From positions 1 through 64,000 of the forward strand of contig JBKBNY010000004.1 in the NCBI GenBank assembly GCA_046295175.1: a DNA stretch of 64,000 nucleotides, read 5' to 3'. This stretch comes from JALOLV01 sp046295175. Lineage in GTDB: Bacteria; Bacteroidota; Bacteroidia; Cytophagales; Spirosomataceae. Position 1 is the first letter of the stretch. The number at the start of each line of letters is the position of its first letter. The notes beneath the pieces are model-generated. The model had not been told where the DNA came from and ran no database searches. It saw only the letters and a list, made by a program, of their open reading frames with translations. Position numbers and translations under genes: made by a program. Shown piece by piece: positions 17,351 through 25,803 of this stretch.

Positions 17351-18549
17351 AGGTTTTGACCTGTTAGATATTCTAATTCATTAATTATGAGAGACTTATC
17401 TAAAATTACTTTTAGATATTGTTCTTTAAAAGTCCATGCTTCTTGCGAAATTTGAAGAAAATCAGGATAAGATATTTCTCCATTTTTGAATTGCTTTTGC
17501 GATGTAACAATAATCAAATCGGCTTGGGGTAAAGCAGATTTTTCAAGAAACTGAATTTGACTTTCGGCTTTTTGTAAATTCTGAATTGCCAAATTCAATA
17601 AGTTTTGCAATTCGCTTTCAATCAGATTTAATTTTTCAAATTGGATTTTTTCAGAAATTTGCGACGCAGTAATTTTAGATTTTTGTGCAGTTGCGAAAAT
17701 CGGAATGCTTAGTCCTCCTTGCACCAAAAATTGCCGCCAATTGTGTTCAATACTCTGATTGGCTCCTCCCACTTTGAATTCGGGTAGTAATTTACCTTTC
17801 TCGACTTGGGTCTGAGCTTTTGATAAATCGAGATTCATCAATGCAAAATCCACGAATGGATTATTTTTGACACTTAATCCGTTTAATACCAGACTTTTAG
17901 ATGAAAACGAGGAATCATTTAAAAGCAGAAATTCTGAGTTATCATTGATATAAAACCTGAGCGACTCTTTGAGTTGACTTCTTTCATTTGCTATTAAATC
18001 AACCCGAAATTTATTCTGGTTTAGCTTAGATTCAGCCAAAATCTTCTCTACATTATTGGTTTCGCCAGATTGATACCTAACATCCGTAGCTTTTACAATA
18101 CTTGATAAAACAACATTCTGTTCGTTAAGAAACTTCTCCAAATTTATCCAATACGCATTTTTGGAATAAATATTTTTAATCAGATAAGACAATTCATTTT
18201 TGCGTATGTTTTCATTCTTTTTGACCAATTCAACATTCTTATTCAGAACATCGGCAACCAATTTATAATATTTTGGGTGACTGAATTGCTGCGAAAAAGA
18301 AATCGTATAGTCATTCATCGTGGCAACTTGAGTACGACCGTATTGCAAATCGAATGAAGTTTTGGGCAATTCTTTTGCCGTACCGAGCAATTGCTTTTGG
18401 TTTTCTACCTCCAAACCAATAATTTTTAAATTTTGATTTTGAGTCCAAGCCAATTCTATCGCTTCTTTTTGCGAAATAACTTTCTGGGCAAAAATTACTG
18501 GTGAAAGACCTATCAACAGCAATGTTATTTTAAACTTCTTGTATCTCAT
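17347..18549 (-). CDS. TolC family outer-membrane efflux protein (CzcC-like)
   Basis: A 400-residue protein with a signal peptide (about 1-21, PVIFAQ) and a long coiled-coil composition typical of outer-membrane efflux proteins. It has two repeats: an AIELAWTQNQNLKI start and a second half beginning near NPFVDFALMNLDLSKAQ. It forms the trimeric exit duct of the metal efflux complex. Its start lies inside the last 20 bases of the RND pump gene and its end overlaps the adaptor gene, so the three genes are tightly coupled. Confidence 0.88.
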   Translation of the reverse strand: MRYKKFKITLLLIGLSPVIFAQKVISQKEAIELAWTQNQNLKIIGLEVENQKQLLGTAKELPKTSFDLQYGRTQVATMNDYTISFSQQFSHPKYYKLVADVLNKNVELVKKNENIRKNELSYLIKNIYSKNAYWINLEKFLNEQNVVLSSIVKATDVRYQSGETNNVEKILAESKLNQNKFRVDLIANERSQLKESLRFYINDNSEFLLLNDSSFSSKSLVLNGLSVKNNPFVDFALMNLDLSKAQTQVEKGKLLPEFKVGGANQSIEHNWRQFLVQGGLSIPIFATAQKSKITASQISEKIQFEKLNLIESELQNLLNLAIQNLQKAESQIQFLEKSALPQADLIIVTSQKQFKNGEISYPDFLQISQEAWTFKEQYLKVILDKSLIINELEYLTGQNL

Positions 18550-21500
18550 TTTCTGAACTGGATTTAGAGTTTACACTAAAAATACTATACAAAACAGGCA
18601 AAACAACAAGTGTCAGAAGGGTTGAAGTAATCAATCCACCAATTACAACCGTAGCGAGCGGCTTCTGAACCTCTGCACCAGCCGAAGAAGAAAACGCCAT
18701 TGGTAAAAAACCCATCGAAGCCACCGAAGCAGTGAGCAAAACGGGTCTAAAACGAACTTTTACACCTTCAATAATTCGTTTGTAAATATCGGTAACACCC
18801 TCATTTTCAAGCTGGTTAAAGTAGCCTACTAAAACTATCCCGTTTAAAACAGCAACGCCAAAAAGAGCAATAAAACCAACTCCAGCCGAAATACTGAATG
18901 GCATATCTCGTAGCCAAAGTGCCAAAATACCACCAATTGCAGAAAGTGGAATGGCCGTAAAAATCATCAGTGATTGACGAATTGAATTGAAAGTGAAAAA
19001 TAACAAGGCAAAAATCAACAGTAGTGCAATCGGCACTGCTATGCTGAGTCGTTTTTTAGCTTGAACAAGATTCTCGAATGCTCCGCCATAATCATAATAA
19101 TAACCAGTAGGTAACTTAACTTTGGTTTCGATTTTTTGCTTAATTTCTTCCACTAAACTTTCTACATCTCGATTCAGTACACCGATTCCGATTGTGATAC
19201 GTCTTCTTGTGTTTTCTCTTGAAATCTGGGCAGGAGCATCTTTGTAAGCAACTTCTGCCAAATCACCAAAAGCAATAAAACCACCAGTTGGTAGATTAAC
19301 GGCAAGATTTCTAATGTTTTCAATATCTTGCCTTTGGGTAGAATCTAACCTCAAAACCATATCAAAACGTTTTTCATCTTCAAACACTACTCCCGATTTT
19401 TCACCAGCAAAACTCGTCTTTAAAATCAAATTCAAATCAGCAATGCTTAGTCCATATTGGGCGATTCTTTCTCGGTTATATGTAACAGAAATCTGAGGTA
19501 AACCAACAATTCGTTCAACTTTAATACTGGCCACCCCATCTATTTTTTCAATAATTTTGGCACATTCATTTGCATGTTCAAACAAAACATCAAGGTCGTT
19601 ACCAAATATCTTAACGACAATCTCTGATTTGGCACCGGCAATCATCTCGTTAAAACGCATCTGGATAGGCTGAGTAAACTCCGCACTCATTCCAGGTACT
19701 TCATCTTCGATAACCTTTGCCATTTTCTCAACCATTTCTTCTCGACTCTTTGCCGAAGTCCATTCAGAATGGTCTTTCATGTTTATCATCAAATCTGACA
19801 TTTCAACAGGCATTGGGTCGGTTGGCACCTCAGAGGCCCCAATTCTACCCACAATTTGTTGAATTTCAGGAAAATGTTTTTTCAAAGCCTTTTGAGCTTT
19901 TAGTGTTGCATCAACCGTATAAGTCAATGAAGAACCTTGTGGAGTTTGAAAATCTACAGCAATATCACCTTCGTCGAGAGTAGGTATAAACTCTCCACCC
20001 AAAGTCATAAAAAGTAAAATACTGCCAATAAATAAGGCAAGAGCAATCGAAATCACCCAATTTTTGTAGAATAGAGCTTTTTTGACGATTGGTTCGTAGA
20101 AGCCATAAAGGGTATCAACAATTTTATCAGAAATTTTAAAATGTTTCATTCCCTCCTTTCTGAGAGTCAATGCCGAAATCATCGGCACATAAGTCAACGA
20201 CAATACTAAAGCCGAAAGAATAGCCAAACTTACCGTAATTGCCATTGGGTGAAACATTTTACCTTCGACCCCTGCCAATGAGAGAATCGGCATATAAACA
20301 ACCAAAATGATGATTACCCCAAATGTGGCCGACCGCCGAATTTTTGATGCAGAATCATAGACCAAATCATCAATTTGGTTTTGAGAAAGCATTACTTTTT
20401 TGAACTTTGGATTGGCATGGATACCGTGCAAAACAGCCTCAACGACAATGATTGCACCATCTACAATCAAGCCAAAATCAACTGCTCCGAGATTCATCAA
20501 GTTGGCTGACATTCCCATCAGATTCATAAAACTGAATGTCATAAGCATCGAAAGCGGAATCACCGAAGCAACAATTAAACCGGCTCGAATACTTCCAATC
20601 AATAGCACCAAAACAAAAATAACGATTAATCCTCCCTCGGCAAGATTAGTTTTTACGGTATTGATGGTTTTATCGATTAGCTTGGTTCGGTCAATGAACG
20701 GAACAATTTTTAAACCTTCGGGCAAAGTTTTCTGAATTCTATCCATTCTGTCTTTTACTCCAGCAATTGTAGTTTCTGATGCAGCACCTTTAAGCATCAA
20801 GACAATTCCACCAACAGCTTCGCCCTCACCATCACGGGTCATTGCACCAAAACGATTAGCATGTCCAAACTTCACAGTAGCAACATCTCGGATTAAAATC
20901 GGAACGCCGCCCGATGTTTTTACAACTATATTTTCAATATCAGAAACCTTCGAAGCAGCTCCTTCTCCCCTTATAAAATATGCTTTTTGATTTTTTTCGA
21001 TGTAGCTCCCACCCGTATTTGCATTATTGCGAGACATCGCATCAAACACATCAGATAAACTAACATTTGAGGCACGCAAACGGTCTGGATTTACACTTAC
21101 TTCGTATTGTTTAACGAATCCACCAAAACTACTTACCTCAATAACTCCCTGAATACCAGCCAGTTGGCGTTTCACTATCCAGTCTTGTATGGTTCTTAAT
21201 TCTGTAAGCGAATATTTGTGTTCGTAGCCTTTATTTGGTACGAGTGTATATTGATAAATTTCACCTAAACCCGTTGTGATTGGTGCAAGTTCGGGTCTTC
21301 CAAACTCCACGGGTATTTTATCTTCTGTTGCCTTTATTTGTTCGGCAATGAGTTGTCTTGCTCGAAGAATGTCAAGACTTTCATCAAAAACGATAGTAAT
21401 TACCGAAAGTCCAAGCCGAGAAACAGAACGAATCTCGGTAACTCCCTGAACATTGGCCATTTGCTGTTCGAGCGGAGTAGTAATGTACTGCTCAACTTCT

Positions 21501-21676
21501 TGAGCAGCCAAAGTAGGTGTTTGTGTAAGAATTACAACTTGGTTGTTGGTTACATCTGGAATCGCATCAATTGGGAGTTTTATTAGAGAATAACTACCCC
21601 AAGTGAGTAAACCAACGATGAACATCCCAACCACAAGTTTGTTCTTGATAGACAAACGAATGATTGAATCAAGCAT
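18530..21676 (-). CDS. czcA: Heavy-metal efflux RND transporter (CzcA type)
   Basis: A 1048-residue inner-membrane RND pump with 12 expected membrane segments and two large periplasmic loops. The fourth membrane segment has D400, D406 and E413 in the pattern DFGxIVDGAxxVxE. This is the signature of divalent-cation pumps (CzcA, CnrA, NccA) rather than the Cu(I)/Ag(I) CusA type. Likely substrates are Zn, Co, Cd or Ni, exchanged for protons. It is first of three overlapping genes (pump, channel, adaptor), an unusual order compared with the classical czcCBA arrangement. Confidence 0.92.
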   Translation of the reverse strand: MLDSIIRLSIKNKLVVGMFIVGLLTWGSYSLIKLPIDAIPDVTNNQVVILTQTPTLAAQEVEQYITTPLEQQMANVQGVTEIRSVSRLGLSVITIVFDESLDILRARQLIAEQIKATEDKIPVEFGRPELAPITTGLGEIYQYTLVPNKGYEHKYSLTELRTIQDWIVKRQLAGIQGVIEVSSFGGFVKQYEVSVNPDRLRASNVSLSDVFDAMSRNNANTGGSYIEKNQKAYFIRGEGAASKVSDIENIVVKTSGGVPILIRDVATVKFGHANRFGAMTRDGEGEAVGGIVLMLKGAASETTIAGVKDRMDRIQKTLPEGLKIVPFIDRTKLIDKTINTVKTNLAEGGLIVIFVLVLLIGSIRAGLIVASVIPLSMLMTFSFMNLMGMSANLMNLGAVDFGLIVDGAIIVVEAVLHGIHANPKFKKVMLSQNQIDDLVYDSASKIRRSATFGVIIILVVYMPILSLAGVEGKMFHPMAITVSLAILSALVLSLTYVPMISALTLRKEGMKHFKISDKIVDTLYGFYEPIVKKALFYKNWVISIALALFIGSILLFMTLGGEFIPTLDEGDIAVDFQTPQGSSLTYTVDATLKAQKALKKHFPEIQQIVGRIGASEVPTDPMPVEMSDLMINMKDHSEWTSAKSREEMVEKMAKVIEDEVPGMSAEFTQPIQMRFNEMIAGAKSEIVVKIFGNDLDVLFEHANECAKIIEKIDGVASIKVERIVGLPQISVTYNRERIAQYGLSIADLNLILKTSFAGEKSGVVFEDEKRFDMVLRLDSTQRQDIENIRNLAVNLPTGGFIAFGDLAEVAYKDAPAQISRENTRRRITIGIGVLNRDVESLVEEIKQKIETKVKLPTGYYYDYGGAFENLVQAKKRLSIAVPIALLLIFALLFFTFNSIRQSLMIFTAIPLSAIGGILALWLRDMPFSISAGVGFIALFGVAVLNGIVLVGYFNQLENEGVTDIYKRIIEGVKVRFRPVLLTASVASMGFLPMAFSSSAGAEVQKPLATVVIGGLITSTLLTLVVLPVLYSIFSVNSKSSSENEIQEV

Positions 21677-21799
21677 TTGAATTGGTGATTTGTAAAATAG
21701 ATGTTAGAAACTGTTGAATGAAAAACTTAATTGATAGCCATTTTGAGTTTAAGGTGTAATTAAGACTCAATCACTAACAAAAAAGATTATAAAGAAGAA

Positions 21800-22183
21800 T
21801 TATCCTATTTTGGGAGGTTGCCAAATAGAACATGTAAATGAAGAAACAAAATTTGATTTGTATTGAATATTGCCATTCAGAAAATCGACAACGATAAGTT
21901 GATTGTTGATTTCGATGACAGGAAAAGTCGAAACTGTATAGTCGAAAGTAGTTTGGATGTGCTTAAATGGAAGGTTTCGGTGGTCGTGACCGTCATTATT
22001 TTGGCTTCCATAATGAAGACTAAGAAAGTCTAAAAAAGACCCAGCTTTATCTTTAAATTCTATTTTGTGGTGTTCATAGTGCTTGAGTAATTCAGGAATT
22101 TTCTGAATTTCTTGCATATTCATGTTTGGTAAAAAGCTCGCAAACATGATTTGAAGTGCCAATATGAAACTTATTATTTTCAA
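21800..22183 (-). CDS. Small His-rich secreted protein at the head of the metal efflux operon
   Basis: A 127-residue protein with a signal peptide (about residues 1-18) and His clusters HYEHH and HDHRNLPFKH. I do not recognise a named family with certainty. Small His-rich exported proteins often precede czc/cus operons in Bacteroidota and may bind metal in the periplasm; that role is inferred. It is the first gene after a good promoter (22206-22238) and 123 bases before the pump gene, which it probably shares a transcript with. Confidence 0.7.
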   Translation of the reverse strand: MKIISFILALQIMFASFLPNMNMQEIQKIPELLKHYEHHKIEFKDKAGSFLDFLSLHYGSQNNDGHDHRNLPFKHIQTTFDYTVSTFPVIEINNQLIVVDFLNGNIQYKSNFVSSFTCSIWQPPKIG

Positions 22184-22205
22184 AAAGAAAAGATAAAGAT
22201 TTATA

Positions 22206-22238
22206 CAAAGCTATTAATTCAATTGTAATTAAATACAA
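22206..22238 (-). promoter_or_regulatory. Putative promoter of the metal efflux operon
   Basis: Minus strand TTG (22236-22238), 22-base spacer, TAGCTTTG (22206-22213). It fits the Bacteroidota consensus and lies between the moxR stop and the His-rich gene, so the efflux operon has its own start and need not depend on moxR transcription. Confidence 0.55.
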
Positions 22239-22252
22239 AAAGTTCATTAAAA

Positions 22253-23086
22253 TTATTTAATGCCCCTTTCTCTTAAACCTTTGAAAAGGTCATAATCTGA
22301 TTCATTTTTAAGTAAAGAACCCAAAAATGGTGGAACCTCATTCATTTTACTCAAATCTTCGAGGTCTTCGGCCGAAACTTTATTCACGAGTAATAATCGA
22401 ATCCAATCTATCAATTCACTGGTCGAAGGTTTCTTTTTGAGATTCTTTACATCTCGGATTCCAAAAAAAGTTTTGAAAGCACTTTCGATTAATTTTTCAT
22501 CTAATTTCGGATAATGAACATCTACAATCTGTTGCATTGTCTCTTTATCCGGGAATCTGATGAAATGGAAAAAACACCTTCTTAGGAATGCATCAGGCAA
22601 TTCCTTTTCGTTATTTGAAGTAATTATTATTATTGGGCGAATTTTTGCTTTGATGGTTTGTTTTAATTCGTAGCAATAAAACTCCATACGGTCAATCTCT
22701 TGCAACAAATCATTCGGAAACTCAATATCAGCTTTGTCAATTTCATCAATCAATAAAACAGATTGTTCGTCAGATACAAAAGATTCCCAAATTTTGCCTT
22801 TTTTTATATAATTGGCAATGTCATGCACTTTTTCTTCGCCCAATTGAGAATCACGTAAGCGAGAAACGGCATCGTATTCATACAAACCTTGTTGAGCAGT
22901 AGTGGTAGATTTTACATGCCAAGTATAAATTGGTTTATTGAGTGCTTTGGCAACTTCAAATGCCAAAAGAGTCTTACCAGTGCCTGGCTCACCTTTTATC
23001 AAAAGCGGTCTTTGCAATGCAATCGCAGCGTTTACAGCCGTCTGTAATTCTCTTGTGGCAATGTATGAATCGGTACCGACAAACAT
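22253..23086 (-). CDS. MoxR family AAA+ ATPase
   Basis: A 277-residue AAA+ ATPase with Walker A GEPGTGKT (residues 32-39), Walker B LLIDEIDKAD (about 109-118), sensor 1 IIITSNN and a downstream FLRRCFFHF arginine-finger region. MoxR ATPases act with VWA-domain proteins to remodel or mature client complexes. The upstream neighbour is an acidic unknown protein; the likely VWA partner is at 14942-16141. Confidence 0.92.
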   Translation of the reverse strand: MFVGTDSYIATRELQTAVNAAIALQRPLLIKGEPGTGKTLLAFEVAKALNKPIYTWHVKSTTTAQQGLYEYDAVSRLRDSQLGEEKVHDIANYIKKGKIWESFVSDEQSVLLIDEIDKADIEFPNDLLQEIDRMEFYCYELKQTIKAKIRPIIIITSNNEKELPDAFLRRCFFHFIRFPDKETMQQIVDVHYPKLDEKLIESAFKTFFGIRDVKNLKKKPSTSELIDWIRLLLVNKVSAEDLEDLSKMNEVPPFLGSLLKNESDYDLFKGLRERGIK

Positions 23087-23153
23087 AATTTAGGTCTGAA
23101 ATTGATAATGTAAACTAACTAAGGACTAATGCAATTCGTCCTTAAAACAAATT

Positions 23154-23693
23154 CTATTCCTCTTCTTCGCTTTTGAAACTGTAAAGAGTTTTGTCTAATT
23201 GGAGAGTTCCGGCATTGAATTCATTGACAAACTTTGTGATAATTTTTGCATCAATTTCTTCAACATTTAAGTAAATATCCAAGCCAATTCCGTACTCAAA
23301 ATCTTTATCAACTTCGATAAATTCCGCAACTTTGATTGTCTCTTCCTCTTCCATTTCTTCAATCAACTCCTCCATCATCATTTCGGCCTCTTCATCGGGT
23401 TGGTAATTGGGCTTGCGTTTTTCTATATCGACATAATTCGGATACAATTTTTTAATTTTCTTTTCGGCTTCTTCAAATACGATACTGTTGTGATAAAGTC
23501 TTAGAGTAGTTAATACAGCGTCATAAATCACTTCTTGACCTTCGTATTTGCCAACAAATTGAAAATGAGCAAATTCGCCCGAATCACCCATGCCGTCTTC
23601 GTCTTCAACAATAACAAAGTTATTTCCTTCGGCTTTGCATTCTTGCTTTAATTGTTCAATCTCTGCTTTATCGAAACCTAAATTTTTGCTCAT
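23154..23693 (-). CDS. Acidic unknown protein upstream of MoxR
   Basis: A 179-residue soluble protein, strongly acidic, with a run of Glu and Met around residues 100-122 (EEAEMMMEELIEEMEEEE) that may form a helix. I recognise no domain with confidence. Its ATG overlaps the stop of the upstream esterase gene by four bases, and moxR follows after 67 bases. It may be a substrate or adaptor of the MoxR ATPase, but this rests on position alone. Confidence 0.7.
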   Translation of the reverse strand: MSKNLGFDKAEIEQLKQECKAEGNNFVIVEDEDGMGDSGEFAHFQFVGKYEGQEVIYDAVLTTLRLYHNSIVFEEAEKKIKKLYPNYVDIEKRKPNYQPDEEAEMMMEELIEEMEEEETIKVAEFIEVDKDFEYGIGLDIYLNVEEIDAKIITKFVNEFNAGTLQLDKTLYSFKSEEEE

Positions 23694-25726
23694 TTGATAA
23701 TAAATCTTTTAGAGGCCTTAGAACCATCTGGTTTAAAAATATTCATCAAATATACGCCAGATTTCAGATTATCGGTTGGGATTTCTATTAAATCAGCATT
23801 ATTTTTTTCGATTCGCAAAAATTCCTTTCCACTTAGGTCGGTTAGATTTATCAATGAACCAATGTCTTCTTTAGCAAAAAAGGTCAGAGACTGACCTTTT
23901 TCAATTGGATTTGGAAAAACGATTAAATCTCTCTCAAGAAACTGAGGTAGTGTAATACCAAACTTGGGGTCATCGACCGAATTGGCATCTGGAAAAATCA
24001 TTGATGCACTCTTCGGAACGATGACTTCGATAATGTTACTTTCGGGCGATTCTGAAACCGCATCTTCGGCAATAATTCGATAATAATAAATTGCTCCTTT
24101 TTCAAAATTCAGATTATCTTCAAATGTTTTGTTTTTCGTAGTTCCGATTTGCAGAAAGTCTGCTAAGTTATTTTTAGAACGCTCAATTCTATATGTTACT
24201 CCGGCCGGGGCGTTATTCGTCCATTCTAAGGTTAGCTTTTTTTGAGTAAACTGAACAGATTTTAAAAATAGATTACTAACTGGCAAAGCTGGGGCAATAG
24301 GAACACTTCCAAAAGTAAATGCTCTCATTCCAGCAGAATTTGTTAGAAAAGGACCAGTGTAAAAATAGGTTGTTGACCAATCAATAAAAAAATGTGGTAA
24401 ATAGCTGATTTTCTGAGCATTAGAAGGAGCTTTCAATTTTAAAATTACCCTATTTTGTACCGAACTCCCTTCAACAACTTGTTTATTATCGTTGTCGAGA
24501 TAAATAAAATCTTTGAGAAATCGTTTTTTACCATCCATTAAGTTTATCTCGCTCTGATAAACCATTTCGGTTAAATAATTATCAAATAAGAGAATTACCG
24601 AGTCTTTATTTGCAGAGTAAAACGCTTTTTTCAAGTCAGGAGAATTAATTTCGTAACCATCTGTTGTCCAGAAAAAATCACGGCCAATGAGTCTCGATAA
24701 TTCCAAACCAGTTTGTCGATGCCCTTCGGGATGATAATGCAATCCGTCGTAGCCATTTGTTCCAACAGTAGCCAATGTTTCAATGTCGCTATAAAGGCTT
24801 TTAGTGCGTCTTTGAAAATCTCTAAGTTCACTCGCATTTGTTGATTCAAGCATCAAAATATTGTTTTGCAAAACATACATTTTCTTGAGACCACCAAAAT
24901 CTTCCTTTAAATTTGCCCTGAATTTCTCAAAGTTTCGCTGATAAAGGCCCAAATCAGTTCCGAAAACCGCTTCGGCTTCGCCTTGTCTCCATACAAATAT
25001 CGGTGCTTTTGACGCCAGTTTGGCAAATTTTGCTTTTATGAGAAATTGTCCGTAAAGCGTACTTGGGTCTTCGTGATTGGCATCATTTCTTTGAGATAAT
25101 TCGGCTAAAGTTTTAGAACCAACCGAACCATTCAAGAGGCAAATTGGCATTTTATATTTCTCTAATAAATTTCGAGCTATTTCTAATGCAAAAACCCCAT
25201 TATAATGCTTATTATCATCTTTGAAATCAACCCAGTAACCTTGTTTATTTTGAAAATCGTATAAATTTACTGTTCTACAAAATTGATTAGTGTAGGAATA
25301 TTGGTCAATATAGTCGACAGCCTGACCGTTAGACTGACCATAAACCAAAATGGTTTCACCCGAAACTACTCTACTTTTTTTAGTAACAAGGGTAGAATCA
25401 TTCGCTTTAGATAAATATACAGAAAAAGAATATTCGGCCAATTCTGATTTTATATCGAAAGTGAAATTGAAGTTTGCAGTATTGTTGGTGTAATTTAAGT
25501 TTTGTCTTTGGTAGGTGTAAGGATTGTTATTACGCAGTACAACAACCGAAATTTTATCGTATCCAGTAGAAGTAACTCTTCCAGAAATCGGAACTTTCGA
25601 TTTAAAACCAGCTTCTCTTTGATAAAATTGTAGGTCTTCGGGAGCCTCAAAAAAAGTAACATTCTCTTGAGCTGAAAGACTTAAAAACTGAAACAATAGC
25701 AATACAAAAAGGATGGTTCGATTCAT
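23690..25726 (-). CDS. Secreted SGNH/sialate O-acetylesterase-like protein with T9SS sorting domain
   Basis: A 678-residue protein with a signal peptide (about 1-19, LSLSAQ). An SGNH esterase domain (about 120-350) has the nucleophile S132 in YGQSNGQ and D327/H330 in DGLHYHPEGH. A fibronectin type III-like domain is near residues 490-570. The C-terminal 80 residues (FPNPIEKGQSLTF to SGVYLMNIF and RFIIK) form a type A T9SS sorting domain, so the enzyme is exported to the cell surface. It likely removes acetyl groups from a glycan; the exact substrate is unknown. Confidence 0.85.
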   Translation of the reverse strand: MNRTILFVLLLFQFLSLSAQENVTFFEAPEDLQFYQREAGFKSKVPISGRVTSTGYDKISVVVLRNNNPYTYQRQNLNYTNNTANFNFTFDIKSELAEYSFSVYLSKANDSTLVTKKSRVVSGETILVYGQSNGQAVDYIDQYSYTNQFCRTVNLYDFQNKQGYWVDFKDDNKHYNGVFALEIARNLLEKYKMPICLLNGSVGSKTLAELSQRNDANHEDPSTLYGQFLIKAKFAKLASKAPIFVWRQGEAEAVFGTDLGLYQRNFEKFRANLKEDFGGLKKMYVLQNNILMLESTNASELRDFQRRTKSLYSDIETLATVGTNGYDGLHYHPEGHRQTGLELSRLIGRDFFWTTDGYEINSPDLKKAFYSANKDSVILLFDNYLTEMVYQSEINLMDGKKRFLKDFIYLDNDNKQVVEGSSVQNRVILKLKAPSNAQKISYLPHFFIDWSTTYFYTGPFLTNSAGMRAFTFGSVPIAPALPVSNLFLKSVQFTQKKLTLEWTNNAPAGVTYRIERSKNNLADFLQIGTTKNKTFEDNLNFEKGAIYYYRIIAEDAVSESPESNIIEVIVPKSASMIFPDANSVDDPKFGITLPQFLERDLIVFPNPIEKGQSLTFFAKEDIGSLINLTDLSGKEFLRIEKNNADLIEIPTDNLKSGVYLMNIFKPDGSKASKRFIIK

Positions 25727-25754
25727 CGAAAAGTTGTTTTCACTTTAAAAATAC

Positions 25755-25783
25755 AAAAAGTCTGCCATAGTGACAGACTTTTT
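25755..25783 (-). terminator. Intrinsic terminator of glnN
   Basis: Stem AAAAAGTCTG / CAGACTTTTT (10 bp) with a 9-nt loop, 21 bases past the glnN stop. The minus-strand right arm ends in a run of T. Confidence 0.75.
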
Positions 25784-25803
25784 CATAAAAAGGTTGGAAT
25801 GAC

